A DNA stretch of 64,000 nt, from positions 1,736,001 through 1,800,000 of the forward strand of contig NZ_CP163512.1 in the NCBI RefSeq assembly GCF_041075285.1, given 5' to 3'. Shown here one piece after another: positions 27,643 through 37,318 of this stretch (its first letter is position 1; each line of letters starts with the position of its first letter). The translations under genes were made by a program, and so were the position numbers. Source of the stretch: Providencia rettgeri (GTDB taxonomy: Bacteria; Pseudomonadota; Gammaproteobacteria; Enterobacterales; Enterobacteriaceae). The notes under the pieces are model-generated. The model ran no database searches. It worked only from the letters and a program-made list of their open reading frames with translations, and was not told where the DNA came from.

Positions 27643-29766
27643 TTAGAATTTCACTGATGCTTGAACATAATATGTTCTCGGCTGCCCTACATAGATCCCA
27701 TAATTGTTATCCGTCGAGCGAGTAAAATAGGTTTGATCAAATAAATTCTTAATACCAGCGGATAGCGTTAAATCAGACAAACTTTTTCCAAAGTGGTATT
27801 CTCCCCGCGCATCCCACACCATATAACCCGGTATTGTGCCATAACGCCCATCAGCACTTGGTGCTGTGACATAATGACTTGTTGTGCCAGGTGATTCCTG
27901 TGTAGATTGCGCATAGGTGTTCAAATTCCATACCCAATTGCCTGTTTCATAGCGCCCCCCGGCAGTAAGCACTTGGCGCGAATAGAACGGTAAGTCTTTA
28001 TGGGCAAAGTCCCCTTTCTTGCTTACCGCCTTGGTATAGGTATAGGTGCTGTACACACTAACCCCGTCCAGTGCATCCGTAAGATCGGCTAAATTGTACC
28101 TTGCCGCAAGTTCGACACCTTGATGAGTCGTCGCACCTAAGTTAGTCCAACCTGTGGTGTTTTCGACATAAAGTAGTTGATCATCAAAATCGATATAAAA
28201 TAATGTCGCTTCTAAAGATAGCGCCGTATTATCGTATTTCGTCCCAACTTCATAGTTATGGGCTTTTTCGGCACTTAACCCGTTTGCGGGAGAGTTACCA
28301 ACCCCTTTGGTATTCAGTTGGAAGTACTGCAAGCTGCCAAATGAGGTGCTGGCATTGGCAAATAATTTCCATTCATCATCAATATGATAAATTACCGCTA
28401 GCGCTGGAAGTGGCTCGCTGTAACGCTTGCTACGGTCTTGGTGTTTAAAACTGTCGTTTAAATGAATATTGATGTTTTCGTAGCGAATACCCGGGATGAT
28501 AGTCCAGTTGCCCACATCAATGGTATCATCAAGGTAGATAGCATGTGCTTGTGTCCCACCTGAAGTGTGTTGATAATATTCATTGGTGCTAGGGCGTGTA
28601 TTTTGCGTACCCGCTTGGTACCAATTTGAGCGGTATGCTTTCTCATCCGCCGTTTCATTTAAGTAACGGTAACCCACGGTCACTTCGTGTGACATATTAT
28701 CGAAACGGAACAGTTGTGAATAACTCGGCTCAATGGCATACGCGGTATAGTGGCGCGGGTAAGAAACCAAACGCCTTTCATTCGCTTTGTCTTTATGGTC
28801 ACTTTCAATATAACTGCCGCGATAACTTTTACTGAACCACGTCATTAATTCAAATTGCTTGTCATCTTCTTCATGTTTATATTTCAATGACATATCTTGG
28901 CGATTGCCTTCAAAACGGTCATATGGTCGTGTTGATTGGAATGGATCTGCATTATATTGGGCTTGGGTTAACCCGCCTGGCATTCCCGACATTGCATGAT
29001 AGTAGTGAAAATTGGCTAATAGTTCATCGTTATCCGTGATGGCGTAGCGAGTTTTCAACATAAAGTCATCAATATCGGTATTATCGTTACTTTTACGATA
29101 ACCCTGTCCATGTAAGCCAGAATACAAGATCATCGCTCCCGCAGAATCATCGGCTTTAGAGCCACCTAAAGAGGCATCCACTAACGTCTTTAACCCGCCA
29201 GTTTTTGCCCCTTGGGTTTGCAGCGCAACCCCACCACCAAACGCTTTTGGAATTGGCTTGGTCACAAAGTTAATCACCCCACCCACGTTTTGCGGTCCAT
29301 AACGCACTGAGGCACCACCGCGGATCACATCAATGGACTCAATGCTGCCTAATGAGAGTGGCGACATGGAAAGTTGTGGCTGTCCATAAGGCGCTGCCGC
29401 TAGGGGCATTCCATCAAGTAAAATGGTAGAACGTGGTGACAAACGAGAGGTTAAACCCCGTACACCAACGTTTAATGACACGTCACTTCCCCCAGTTCCG
29501 TTACTTTCACGGACTTGAACACCGGGGATCCCCTTTAATGCATCAGCAATAGTTTCACTGCCTGTTTCTTTAATTTGTTGTTGCGTTTTAACGGTGCGTG
29601 CACCGGGATGGTTAAACACCACTTCGCTGTCTTCGGTATTTTCGAGCCAGTTACCTGTGACGGTTATTTGGTCATTTTTAGCGGTATCCGCAGCGAAGGT
29701 GTGGTGAGAAATCAATGCAGTAGAAATTGCCAATGGCAAGAGTAATTTGCGCGTTTTAAAGTTCAT
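27643..29766 (-). CDS. TonB-dependent outer-membrane receptor (FecA-like)
   Basis: A 707-residue receptor with a signal peptide (cleavage near HTFA-AD), a TonB-box-like DQITVTG segment, a plug domain (TIADALKGIPGVQVRESNGTG, RGLTSRLSPRSTILLDGMPL, VIRGGASVRYGPQNVGGVIN) and a 22-strand barrel ending in Phe (YYVQASVKF). The plug closely resembles FecA-type ferric citrate/siderophore receptors, but there is no N-terminal signalling domain, so it would not act with an anti-sigma partner. A Fur-type site lies ~32 bp upstream. Confidence 0.9.
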   Translation of the reverse strand: MNFKTRKLLLPLAISTALISHHTFAADTAKNDQITVTGNWLENTEDSEVVFNHPGARTVKTQQQIKETGSETIADALKGIPGVQVRESNGTGGSDVSLNVGVRGLTSRLSPRSTILLDGMPLAAAPYGQPQLSMSPLSLGSIESIDVIRGGASVRYGPQNVGGVINFVTKPIPKAFGGGVALQTQGAKTGGLKTLVDASLGGSKADDSAGAMILYSGLHGQGYRKSNDNTDIDDFMLKTRYAITDNDELLANFHYYHAMSGMPGGLTQAQYNADPFQSTRPYDRFEGNRQDMSLKYKHEEDDKQFELMTWFSKSYRGSYIESDHKDKANERRLVSYPRHYTAYAIEPSYSQLFRFDNMSHEVTVGYRYLNETADEKAYRSNWYQAGTQNTRPSTNEYYQHTSGGTQAHAIYLDDTIDVGNWTIIPGIRYENINIHLNDSFKHQDRSKRYSEPLPALAVIYHIDDEWKLFANASTSFGSLQYFQLNTKGVGNSPANGLSAEKAHNYEVGTKYDNTALSLEATLFYIDFDDQLLYVENTTGWTNLGATTHQGVELAARYNLADLTDALDGVSVYSTYTYTKAVSKKGDFAHKDLPFYSRQVLTAGGRYETGNWVWNLNTYAQSTQESPGTTSHYVTAPSADGRYGTIPGYMVWDARGEYHFGKSLSDLTLSAGIKNLFDQTYFTRSTDNNYGIYVGQPRTYYVQASVKF

Positions 29767-29797
29767 AAAGGACGAGTTGAATAAGAAGATTAAGATA

Positions 29798-29820
29798 GAT
29801 AATGATAATTATAATCATTA
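29798..29820 (-). promoter_or_regulatory. Fur box upstream of the TonB receptor
   Basis: GATAATGATAATTATAATCA, a close match to the Fur consensus built from GATAAT repeats, lies 32-54 bp upstream of the receptor ATG. Confidence 0.8.
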
Positions 29821-29903
29821 GTAATAATCAATAAATTTTACTCGATTTTTTTATAATAAAAATATCTAACTGGTTAAATAACTCGTCATTATTTTTTTAG
29901 GCT

Positions 29904-29932
29904 AAAAAAATCCGAAGGTAAAGCCTTCGGAT
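29904..29932 (-). terminator. Intrinsic terminator of the dms-type operon
   Basis: Read on the minus strand, ATCCGAAGG and CCTTCGGAT form a 9-bp stem with a 5-base loop followed by seven T. It lies about 40 bp after the dmsC stop. Confidence 0.85.
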
Positions 29933-29970
29933 AGTTTTAGTTTCGGTTTTAAGACGACGTAAAGACGAGC

Positions 29971-30816
29971 TTAGCCACCAAGGGAGAAAAACACTACGCG
30001 CCCCACGCCTTCACCAAAGAATATACATAATGCAGCGAATGACATTACCAGCGTTGCATTGATTGACTCACTTGATTTTTGACAGACTAGACGCCCAACA
30101 AAAAGGACGCCTACCGCGATTAACGCTATACGTACAATGCTCAGGCTAAGCAATCCCTCTGGTAATTCACGGGGTGTCATCCCCATATAAATCGGCTCAC
30201 CGATATTGCTCAATAATGATAATGCACCCAGTAACATCAACAGGATACCAATCACACCCACGCCCAATGAGGTTTTCACGACACGTTTAAGCTGCTCTTC
30301 TTTACCTAACGCACGCAAGTTACCCACCAGTAGTGCAGCCGCAATCACGCCCCCCAGCAGTAAGACAGCCCCAAAGAAACTGGCGTAGGTAAATAAGCCC
30401 CCCCACAAGTTAAACAAGGTGTTAGCATATAGTGCTGACATTGCATACATGTATATCAAGCCGGCGCCAGCACTGAGAAGCAATAACCCATTGTTCGCTT
30501 TATTTTTAAGTAATAACAACGCCGTACTCAGGAACAACAGTGCCATATAAATCGCAGTTGCCCAGACTTCACGGCTCATCCAAGAGCTAGAAACATGCAC
30601 CATAGTGTAAAACATGTGTAATGGATTACCCATATGGAACAACGAGCCCAATAACCCCACGCAACCCAAAATAAAACTGACAGCAACAGGTTTCTTAAGA
30701 AGCTGGGCTTTCTCGTTTCCTTCCAGTATGCGGCAGTAGCACAATAGTGACACCGCTAAGCAGCCGACTGACGCCTGCATAAATAAGGTGAAAATCACCA
30801 ATGGAAATTCATGCAT
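29971..30816 (-). CDS. dmsC: DMSO-reductase-type membrane anchor subunit DmsC
   Basis: A 281-residue protein with eight hydrophobic segments and the DmsC start (MHEFPLVIFTLFMQASVG). It anchors the catalytic dimer in the inner membrane and passes electrons from menaquinol to DmsB. It is the last gene of the operon, 11 bp after dmsB, and is closed by the terminator at 29904-29932. Confidence 0.9.
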   Translation of the reverse strand: MHEFPLVIFTLFMQASVGCLAVSLLCYCRILEGNEKAQLLKKPVAVSFILGCVGLLGSLFHMGNPLHMFYTMVHVSSSWMSREVWATAIYMALLFLSTALLLLKNKANNGLLLLSAGAGLIYMYAMSALYANTLFNLWGGLFTYASFFGAVLLLGGVIAAALLVGNLRALGKEEQLKRVVKTSLGVGVIGILLMLLGALSLLSNIGEPIYMGMTPRELPEGLLSLSIVRIALIAVGVLFVGRLVCQKSSESINATLVMSFAALCIFFGEGVGRVVFFSLGG

Positions 30817-30827
30817 GATAATTCTCC

Positions 30828-31370
30828 TTATCCTTTTGTGCCAACAACGAGGTTGGGTTTAGTGATACTTGAACTTGGCAGTCCCTCAATATCTGCATTC
30901 GTACCGTATTTTTTGCGCAGTTCACTAATAAGACCAAATTCAATGGCGCGCATTGGGCAAGAATCAACACACATAGGATTCCCCCCTTGCTCGCGTAAAT
31001 CGATACAGGTATCACACTTGGTCATCATGCCGATGCTAGCGTCAAATTGTGGTGCTTCATATGGACAAGCCCATGTGCAATAACGGCAACCTACGCATTT
31101 AGTATGATCGACCAACACCACGCCATCTTCTTCACGTTTATGCATCGCCGTTGTAGGACAGTGACTGACACATTGCGGATCATCACAGTGATTACAGGCA
31201 ATAGATAAGTGCCAACGACGTGGTCGCGGGTACTCACCTACCTCAATATCGTACACACGGCGAAAATTCCGCCCAACCTCAAGGTCATTTTTATCTTTAC
31301 ACGCCACAACGCAGGTTTTACAACCAATACAGGTGGCAACATTAATATAAAATCCGACTTGTTTATCCAT
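30828..31370 (-). CDS. dmsB: DMSO-reductase-type iron-sulfur subunit DmsB
   Basis: A 180-residue electron-transfer subunit with four ferredoxin-like cysteine groups: CIGCKTCVVAC, CNHCDDPQCVSHCP, CVGCRYCTWACP and CDTC...CVDSCP. These would bind four [4Fe-4S] clusters, giving a wire between DmsC and DmsA. It lies 12 bp after dmsA in the same operon. Confidence 0.93.
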   Translation of the reverse strand: MDKQVGFYINVATCIGCKTCVVACKDKNDLEVGRNFRRVYDIEVGEYPRPRRWHLSIACNHCDDPQCVSHCPTTAMHKREEDGVVLVDHTKCVGCRYCTWACPYEAPQFDASIGMMTKCDTCIDLREQGGNPMCVDSCPMRAIEFGLISELRKKYGTNADIEGLPSSSITKPNLVVGTKG

Positions 31371-31382
31371 TATTATCGCCCC

Positions 31383-33962
31383 TTAAAAAATAATACGCTG
31401 TGGAATTGCAACATCAGGCACCAATTGTTCACCGTTCCATTTTTCAATATTGCATAACATGGTGTTCCAACCTGATGTTCCTAATCCTGTTGGCACTTGT
31501 ATTGTCAGCGTATTATCTGCACCAGCCATATCTATTCCTGTTTTTTCATCTACATCCGTCCAACTACCATGTGGTAACGCCACTACCCCCGGTTTCATGG
31601 TTTGTGTGACGAGTGCTGGGCGAACGATTTTCCCTTGGGGGCTGGTAATCAATACCGTTTCACCGTGCTTAATACCTAAACGTTTAGCATCAGAAGCATT
31701 GATATAAATTGGGCTTGGCCACTGCTCACGCAGCCATGGCACATTATCTAATGTACTGTGTGAACGGCGTAAATAGTGCGGGTTATAGATTTGGAATGGG
31801 TAATCCCCTTTCTCTTTTTTGGCGAAGTCTTTAAAGCTGGCTTCATAACCACTGGCAGCAGGGATGTATTCTGGAATTGGCGGTAATTTCGTCCAACCAC
31901 ATTCATCGGCTTTTTCGACCAATGTTTGGCAATAAATTTCAAATTTACCACTTGGCGTTGGACGTGGGTTCGCTTGGGGGTCACGAACGAAATCTTCATA
32001 AGCGATATAACCGTAATTATCCCCGGGTGTACGTTGTACTTGGTATTTCCCTACAGTTAAGAACTCATTTAACGTCAAGCGACCTTGCTGTGGCTTCCCT
32101 GTGACTTGCCATTCATCAATATCCGCTTGAGTAATGGTCAGTAACGGTTCTTTAGTCTGCCCATCTTCCCCAATAATCGTTGCTCCATTAAGTTTATTGA
32201 AAAACTGCTGTTTTTCTGAAATAGGGAAAACTTCATCTACATTAATTCCAAGACGTTTCCCCAGTTCTTTGGCAATCCATTGGTCACTTTTCGCTTCATA
32301 AAGGGGGGGAGTCACATTCACCGCAGCAATAATAACTTCTCGGTTACTTGGGTTTAAAATCGTACCTTCACGTTCCCATTCTGTGGTGACGGGTAAGACA
32401 ATATCAGAATATTTTGCACAGGTGTGAGGCACATACGCTGCGGTCACCACAAGTTCAACATCTTTTCTATAGGCTTCAATACTCTGTGTGATATTCGCAC
32501 GAGTTTGCAATGTCGCATTGAACGGGTGAATGATCATTTGGATATTGGCATCCACATCCCCCACACCACGCTGACGGAATTTTTTCTCTAACAATGCACG
32601 ATTAAGCTCATTATGATTGATTTTTAAGCTTACTGGGTTGGGTATTGATGGTAATCCACTCGCTCCCGCCATCACTAATCGTGTTCCGTTATTGCCCGCA
32701 GCAAAGTGGCAGCTTACTCCAGTCATTCGCCCTGGACGCCCCATATGCCCTGTCATAAAGCCCAAGGTGGAGAATGCTTGAACCCACCCCTCTCCGTTAT
32801 GAATACGTGCAGGTGCCCAACCCGTCAGCAAAGCAACACGGTTTGTGCCGCCAATTTCACGGGCTAATGTTCGAATATCTGTCGCGGATAACCCGCAAAT
32901 ATTCGCTGCCCATTCCGGCGTTTTTGGCTCCCCAGAATATGTCCCCAATAAGTAATCTTTAAAATTGCCTTTCGGATCCGCACCTGCTGGCATATTATTT
33001 TTATCGAAGCCAACTGTACAACGCCGTAAAAATTCCCAATCAATTAATGGGTTATCAGGGCTATCCATTTCCAGCAACGCATACATGATCCCCAACGCAA
33101 GGGCATGATCGGTACCTGGGTTGATGGGATACCAATCTGCATCCATTAATTCAGCAGTCGTGGTATAACTCGGGTCGATGCTAATAAAACGCGCACCCGC
33201 TTTTTTCGCTTGATAGTAATTATAGGTCGGGCTTCCCGGGCTACTCCACGCTGGGTTAGCCCCCCACATCACAATTAGCTGTGAGTTACGCAGATCAAAA
33301 CGGTCATTGGTACCGAACGTGTAGAACCCTTCCAATAAACCGAGGTGTGCAGGCGTTTCAAACCAAGCCCCCCATGAGGTGGTTCCCCAATCCCCGACAA
33401 AACCTCCAGCTTTGGCATATACATTTTGAATATCAACGCCATTTCCACCCGTGATCCAAATAGATTCTGTGCCGTATTTTTCTTTTATACGTTTTGATTC
33501 AGAGGCAACGATATCAAGGGCTTCATCCCAACTGATCCGCACCCATTGGTCACGCCCACGTAAGCTTTTGTCACCACCGCCGGGGGCCCATCCTTTGCGT
33601 TTCATTGGGTATTTTAAGCGATCCGCACCAAAAACTTGCTTACGCTGAGACCGCCCACGCAAGCAACCTCGTTGTTGTGGAAAATCGGGGGAGTCAGCAA
33701 CCACATCATCCGTTTTTTGCCTCACCACGACACCGTCCACCACTAGTGCTTTATTCACGCAGCGTCCGCCACAGTTATGCCAACACGCCACAGGTTTCCA
33801 CTTTCCTTTCGTGGCAGCATCAGTAGCTTGTATAATCGCCTTTTCTTCTGGTGTGGATGCATAAAGCCGTTTGCTCATGGGTAATGTGGCCATTACCGAT
33901 GCCGCCGACGTCCATGCAATAAATGAACGACGACTTAAGGCTATTTTCTGTCTTTCTGACAT
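31383..33962 (-). CDS. dmsA: Molybdopterin catalytic subunit DmsA-type (DMSO/selenate reductase family)
   Basis: An 859-residue Mo-bisMGD enzyme. A Tat signal with twin arginine is at residues 11-12 (SRRSFIAWTSAASVMA). The FS0 cluster Cys motif is C60-x3-C64-x3-C68...C100. GTTSWGAWFETP near residue 193-204 is the region of the Mo ligand, where Ser196 is a candidate. The C-terminal dinucleotide-binding domain is complete. By family it reduces an S- or N-oxide, or a related oxyanion, in anaerobic respiration at the periplasmic face; the exact substrate cannot be read from the sequence. Its dedicated chaperone gene precedes it by 29 bp. Confidence 0.9.
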   Translation of the reverse strand: MSERQKIALSRRSFIAWTSAASVMATLPMSKRLYASTPEEKAIIQATDAATKGKWKPVACWHNCGGRCVNKALVVDGVVVRQKTDDVVADSPDFPQQRGCLRGRSQRKQVFGADRLKYPMKRKGWAPGGGDKSLRGRDQWVRISWDEALDIVASESKRIKEKYGTESIWITGGNGVDIQNVYAKAGGFVGDWGTTSWGAWFETPAHLGLLEGFYTFGTNDRFDLRNSQLIVMWGANPAWSSPGSPTYNYYQAKKAGARFISIDPSYTTTAELMDADWYPINPGTDHALALGIMYALLEMDSPDNPLIDWEFLRRCTVGFDKNNMPAGADPKGNFKDYLLGTYSGEPKTPEWAANICGLSATDIRTLAREIGGTNRVALLTGWAPARIHNGEGWVQAFSTLGFMTGHMGRPGRMTGVSCHFAAGNNGTRLVMAGASGLPSIPNPVSLKINHNELNRALLEKKFRQRGVGDVDANIQMIIHPFNATLQTRANITQSIEAYRKDVELVVTAAYVPHTCAKYSDIVLPVTTEWEREGTILNPSNREVIIAAVNVTPPLYEAKSDQWIAKELGKRLGINVDEVFPISEKQQFFNKLNGATIIGEDGQTKEPLLTITQADIDEWQVTGKPQQGRLTLNEFLTVGKYQVQRTPGDNYGYIAYEDFVRDPQANPRPTPSGKFEIYCQTLVEKADECGWTKLPPIPEYIPAASGYEASFKDFAKKEKGDYPFQIYNPHYLRRSHSTLDNVPWLREQWPSPIYINASDAKRLGIKHGETVLITSPQGKIVRPALVTQTMKPGVVALPHGSWTDVDEKTGIDMAGADNTLTIQVPTGLGTSGWNTMLCNIEKWNGEQLVPDVAIPQRIIF

Positions 33963-33991
33963 TGCTCTTACCTCTTCCTTTCGTTTTATTA

Positions 33992-34675
33992 TTATAAATT
34001 GACTAATTCTTTGATTTGTTTTTGATCATTACGTAAAAATGGTTCTAAAAGCAGACTCAGTTGACGATAAAATGGCGTGTTTGCGTGATTATGCAGTTCA
34101 CGACAAAATGACGTAATAAAAGCCAAAAGGTGGTCATTTAAGAAGGTGTATGACGCCTGCAATAGGGCTTTTGTCTCATCCGTTAGCTCGGGTGTTAATA
34201 TTGCCCGTTCAACGATCTGCTGACTGAGGTTCCACATAAAATCCAATTCATAGCCAATATGATCTGCTGCTTCTAGCTCTTTTTGTGTTAACTCAAAGCC
34301 GTATTTTTTATAGAAGGATTTCACTGCCAAAGTGCATTCTTGAAAAAGCAGTTTGTCTCGAGAAACATAGGTTGATTCCCATGGCGGCGCTGGGGGCGCA
34401 TCGGGGCCAATAAATAACCGAGTAAAATCCCAATGTAATGCTTCAAAATCATCAGTCCCTACCTGCAAGTTTCTTGCCTGCAGATCTTTTTGCATCGCGG
34501 TAATTGCCTCTGCCATCACGGGAAAATGGTCTTCACAGGGAAATAAGGCCAATCCCGCTTCACGTAAATATTTCAATAGTTCAGGTGTGGGCTCTTCGAT
34601 GAGTAAGCGACGTAATACGTCATAAGCAAATTGCCTTGCAGACAAAAATGCTAACGTTGGGTTTTCATTATTCAC
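33992..34675 (-). CDS. TorD/DmsD-family molybdoenzyme chaperone
   Basis: A 227-residue, all-helical protein of the TorD/DmsD/NarJ group; the motif around WDFTRLFIGPDAPPAPPWESTY is characteristic, with the E-P-x-x-P-like surface for the Tat peptide. It holds apo-DmsA until the cofactor is inserted. GTG start at 34675 with GGAGG five bases upstream; it overlaps the upstream radical SAM gene by eight bases. Confidence 0.9.
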   Translation of the reverse strand: MNNENPTLAFLSARQFAYDVLRRLLIEEPTPELLKYLREAGLALFPCEDHFPVMAEAITAMQKDLQARNLQVGTDDFEALHWDFTRLFIGPDAPPAPPWESTYVSRDKLLFQECTLAVKSFYKKYGFELTQKELEAADHIGYELDFMWNLSQQIVERAILTPELTDETKALLQASYTFLNDHLLAFITSFCRELHNHANTPFYRQLSLLLEPFLRNDQKQIKELVNL

Positions 34676-36029
34676 AGGAACCTCCCTGTATATCGGTCAA
34701 TAAAAATTCAGTGGGTGTCGTTAATTCAATTCGCACTTCTTTGATAAGCGGTTCGCCGTTTTCATCGGGTTCAACGATATGAGAAGTCAGTGCAATAGCT
34801 AGGGTTGGTAACGCTTTTAGGCATAAAATCGCTTCAGGATTAAACTGTAAGAAACCGTGAAGTAGCTCTTGCTGATAAGGTACATTGGCTTGGTTTAAGT
34901 ATTGCGCCACTTTCTCGCAATCATCCCCAAACACTTTGGCACTCTTAAAAAAATAATCCTTTGTGGAGAAAAGATAATGCGGCCCCATCACTGACTCATC
35001 GTGCTGGAAAAATGCATTGCTTTGATACACTTGCCCCGTATGTTTATTTTCTAGGGAACAATAATGCACACCAATGGATAAGCGTTTTTCAAGTGCAAAT
35101 TTTAGTACTCGTAAGCAAGCTAACTCGCTACCAGCAACAGCAAGACCGCCAGCATACCAATAGTTGTAATACACCTCATAAGGCGGGTTTTTTAGGCGAA
35201 AACCGCGGGTTTTATATTCATGGCTATTAGTAAGAGGAAAGCAAAATTCCAATAGATTAATGCCATCAATTCCCATCTCATCCAACTGCGTTACTAACTG
35301 ATACATTTGCGGTTCGGTATAAGGGATCACGGGCATTTCTACCATCACAGTGGGAAAAATTTCACGGGCTAGGGCTATACGGTGTAACACTTTATCAATG
35401 CGTTCTTTCGGGTCATCAATTTTGATACTAAAACGCACTTCTTTAAGCCCTGCTTTTGCCAAAGACAACGCTGTATTACGGTCAAGGGGATCACCTGCGG
35501 TATATAACCGAGTATGGACATGGGGTAATTTTTGTTGCACACGTTGAAAGAATTGAATGCTTTCTTCGCGAAATAACAAGGGTTCTCCCCCCGTTAATGC
35601 AATATGAGATAACGGATAACCTTGCTCTGCAATAGTGTCAACTTCCCCTATCGCATCGCGCATCTCACGCTGAAAGCCCGCGTAATTCTCTTGGTTAGGG
35701 TTAAAACAAAAATAACAATCACGATGGCATTGTAAAGACAAAAATGTGGTGTGGCTCCCCTCCCCCGTACGACATTGCACACAAGCGCTGGAGAGCCAAC
35801 CACTGTGAATACTTTTACCATTATTTGCAAAAATTGCTCCACAGGCTTTTAATTCCGTTTTCAATTGCTGGATTTCAATTTGCTGAGAAAAAGGTGTTTC
35901 AAAACCTAAGCCATATTCTGAAATAGCCGATTGCGTCTGTTCCTCAATCGCTAAATAGCGCATAGCATAACGTATAAATTTATCATTTTTGATTGTGGAC
36001 AACGTGCTATCTGTCATCGGATAGATCAT
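34668..36029 (-). CDS. Radical SAM protein heading the dms-type operon
   Basis: A 453-residue radical SAM enzyme. The cluster motif is C101-x3-C105-x2-C108 (CHRDCYFCFN); there is an extra Cys pair upstream (C83, C86 in CVQC), and the SAM-binding GGEPLL motif follows. The region after the barrel has several more cysteines but no obvious SPASM domain. The ATG at 36029 has AAAGG eight bases upstream. It is the first gene of an operon with the chaperone (8-bp overlap) and dmsABC, so I infer a link to anaerobic respiration, for example maturation of the molybdoenzyme or its cofactor. No reaction can be assigned from sequence. Confidence 0.85.
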   Translation of the reverse strand: MIYPMTDSTLSTIKNDKFIRYAMRYLAIEEQTQSAISEYGLGFETPFSQQIEIQQLKTELKACGAIFANNGKSIHSGWLSSACVQCRTGEGSHTTFLSLQCHRDCYFCFNPNQENYAGFQREMRDAIGEVDTIAEQGYPLSHIALTGGEPLLFREESIQFFQRVQQKLPHVHTRLYTAGDPLDRNTALSLAKAGLKEVRFSIKIDDPKERIDKVLHRIALAREIFPTVMVEMPVIPYTEPQMYQLVTQLDEMGIDGINLLEFCFPLTNSHEYKTRGFRLKNPPYEVYYNYWYAGGLAVAGSELACLRVLKFALEKRLSIGVHYCSLENKHTGQVYQSNAFFQHDESVMGPHYLFSTKDYFFKSAKVFGDDCEKVAQYLNQANVPYQQELLHGFLQFNPEAILCLKALPTLAIALTSHIVEPDENGEPLIKEVRIELTTPTEFLLTDIQGGSCE

Positions 36030-36772
36030 TAACTTACCTTTTATAAGGGCTGGGTTTTATTTGCTTACTTTGTTATAGAATTTAGCAATACAATCGTGGC
36101 CTAATCAGGCAATGAGTTTCGACTGGTGCTGTTCGCCGGAATTATGACTATATACCAAGCCTTCAGTGTGATTGACTTTGTTTCAACTGAAAATTAAAAC
36201 CTTCTATTATTGGCTATTTTAATAAAACCAGTATAAATAATTAACGCAAAATGAAATTGCGCAGGATCAACAAAATTTTCTATTTCATCCTATTTTCTTC
36301 ACAATTATTAACCCAAAAATTCTTTATATACTCAAAGTGTTACAATTAACCCATCATTTAATCCAATTAAGAATGGTTATATTTTTATTTATATTTCGGA
36401 TTTTAGAGGGTTTAAAAACATCAGTAAAAATAATATTTATCATGGTGCTTTAAAATAACTGTTTTATTTTATATATAAAAGATAATCAGTCTCATTAACG
36501 CTTTTTATAAACTTTCTATTTATCGTTTAAATTGAATAGAAAATAAAATCTAACTAATCTTGAAATGTGGTTCTCTGTATAAGCCAATATACGTCTTTAA
36601 CTGATTAACAAAAATTAATTTTTCTATGTACTTTATTTTTTATACCAATAATATTTTAGGATTATTTACATCGTTTTTGTTGTATGGCTTGGCTATGATT
36701 TCGCGAATTAATCACATTCAGTCATTAATTATATTAAACTTAAAGGAAATCAATAGTAATAGTAGGCAGTAT
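36030..36772. other. AT-rich promoter region between the radical SAM gene and kptA
   Basis: About 740 bp without a convincing gene. It must hold the promoter of the dms-type operon. The only FNR-like match is weak: TTGCGCAGGATCAA at 36257-36270, with one good half-site, ~230 bp from the first gene. The open frame that runs into kptA from 36626 lacks a ribosome site. Confidence 0.5.
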
Positions 36773-37318
36773 ATGCAAGACAAATTCATTCAATTTAGTC
36801 AATTTTTAAGCTACGTTTTACGGCACAAACCCGAGTCCATTTCGCTCACACTCAACACAGAGGGTTGGGTATCTGTTGATAATTTATTATTACAAGCTAA
36901 CCGTCACGGTAAAAAATTAACTCGTGAAATACTAGAATATGTGGTTGAAAATAATAATAAAAAAAGGTTTACTTTTAATGACGACCACTCGCAGATCCGT
37001 GCCGCACAAGGGCATTCAACCCAGCAAGTTCGCCTAAATCACGTTTCGCAAACACCCCCTAAGTTTCTTTACCATGGAACCGCAACACGTTTTGTTGATT
37101 CGATTAGGCAGCAAGGGTTATTAGCTGGCAACCGCCATCATGTACACTTATCCGATAACATTGACACGGCAACCCGTGTTGGCGCTAGACATGGCAACCC
37201 CATAGTTCTGGTGATTGAAGCACAGAAGATGGTGGAGCTAGGTTATCTATTTTATCTATCAGATAACCATGTTTGGCTGACTGAGCATGTTCCGGCGCAA
37301 TTTATCCAACAATCATAA
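36773..37318 (+). CDS. kptA: RNA 2'-phosphotransferase (Tpt1/KptA)
   Basis: About 181 residues from the ATG at 36773, where homology begins (DKFIQFSQFLSYVLRHKPE). The Tpt1 residues are visible: Arg-His in LRHKP, the FLYHGTATRFVDSI strand, HLSDNIDTATRVGARHG and a late WLTEHVP. KptA moves an internal 2'-phosphate from RNA to NAD+, giving ADP-ribose 1''-2''-cyclic phosphate. Its bacterial role is unclear. It is convergent with the Lrp gene; the stops are adjacent. Confidence 0.93.
   Translation: MQDKFIQFSQFLSYVLRHKPESISLTLNTEGWVSVDNLLLQANRHGKKLTREILEYVVENNNKKRFTFNDDHSQIRAAQGHSTQQVRLNHVSQTPPKFLYHGTATRFVDSIRQQGLLAGNRHHVHLSDNIDTATRVGARHGNPIVLVIEAQKMVELGYLFYLSDNHVWLTEHVPAQFIQQS

Noticed and set aside
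36257..36270. FNR site for the dms-type operon
   Set aside because: TTGCGCAGGATCAA has only one good half-site and is ~230 bp from the first gene; not strong enough to claim.
36626..36772. Longer kptA start
   Set aside because: The upstream 49 residues are hydrophobic, unlike Tpt1, and the site before 36626 is poor; homology begins at 36773.
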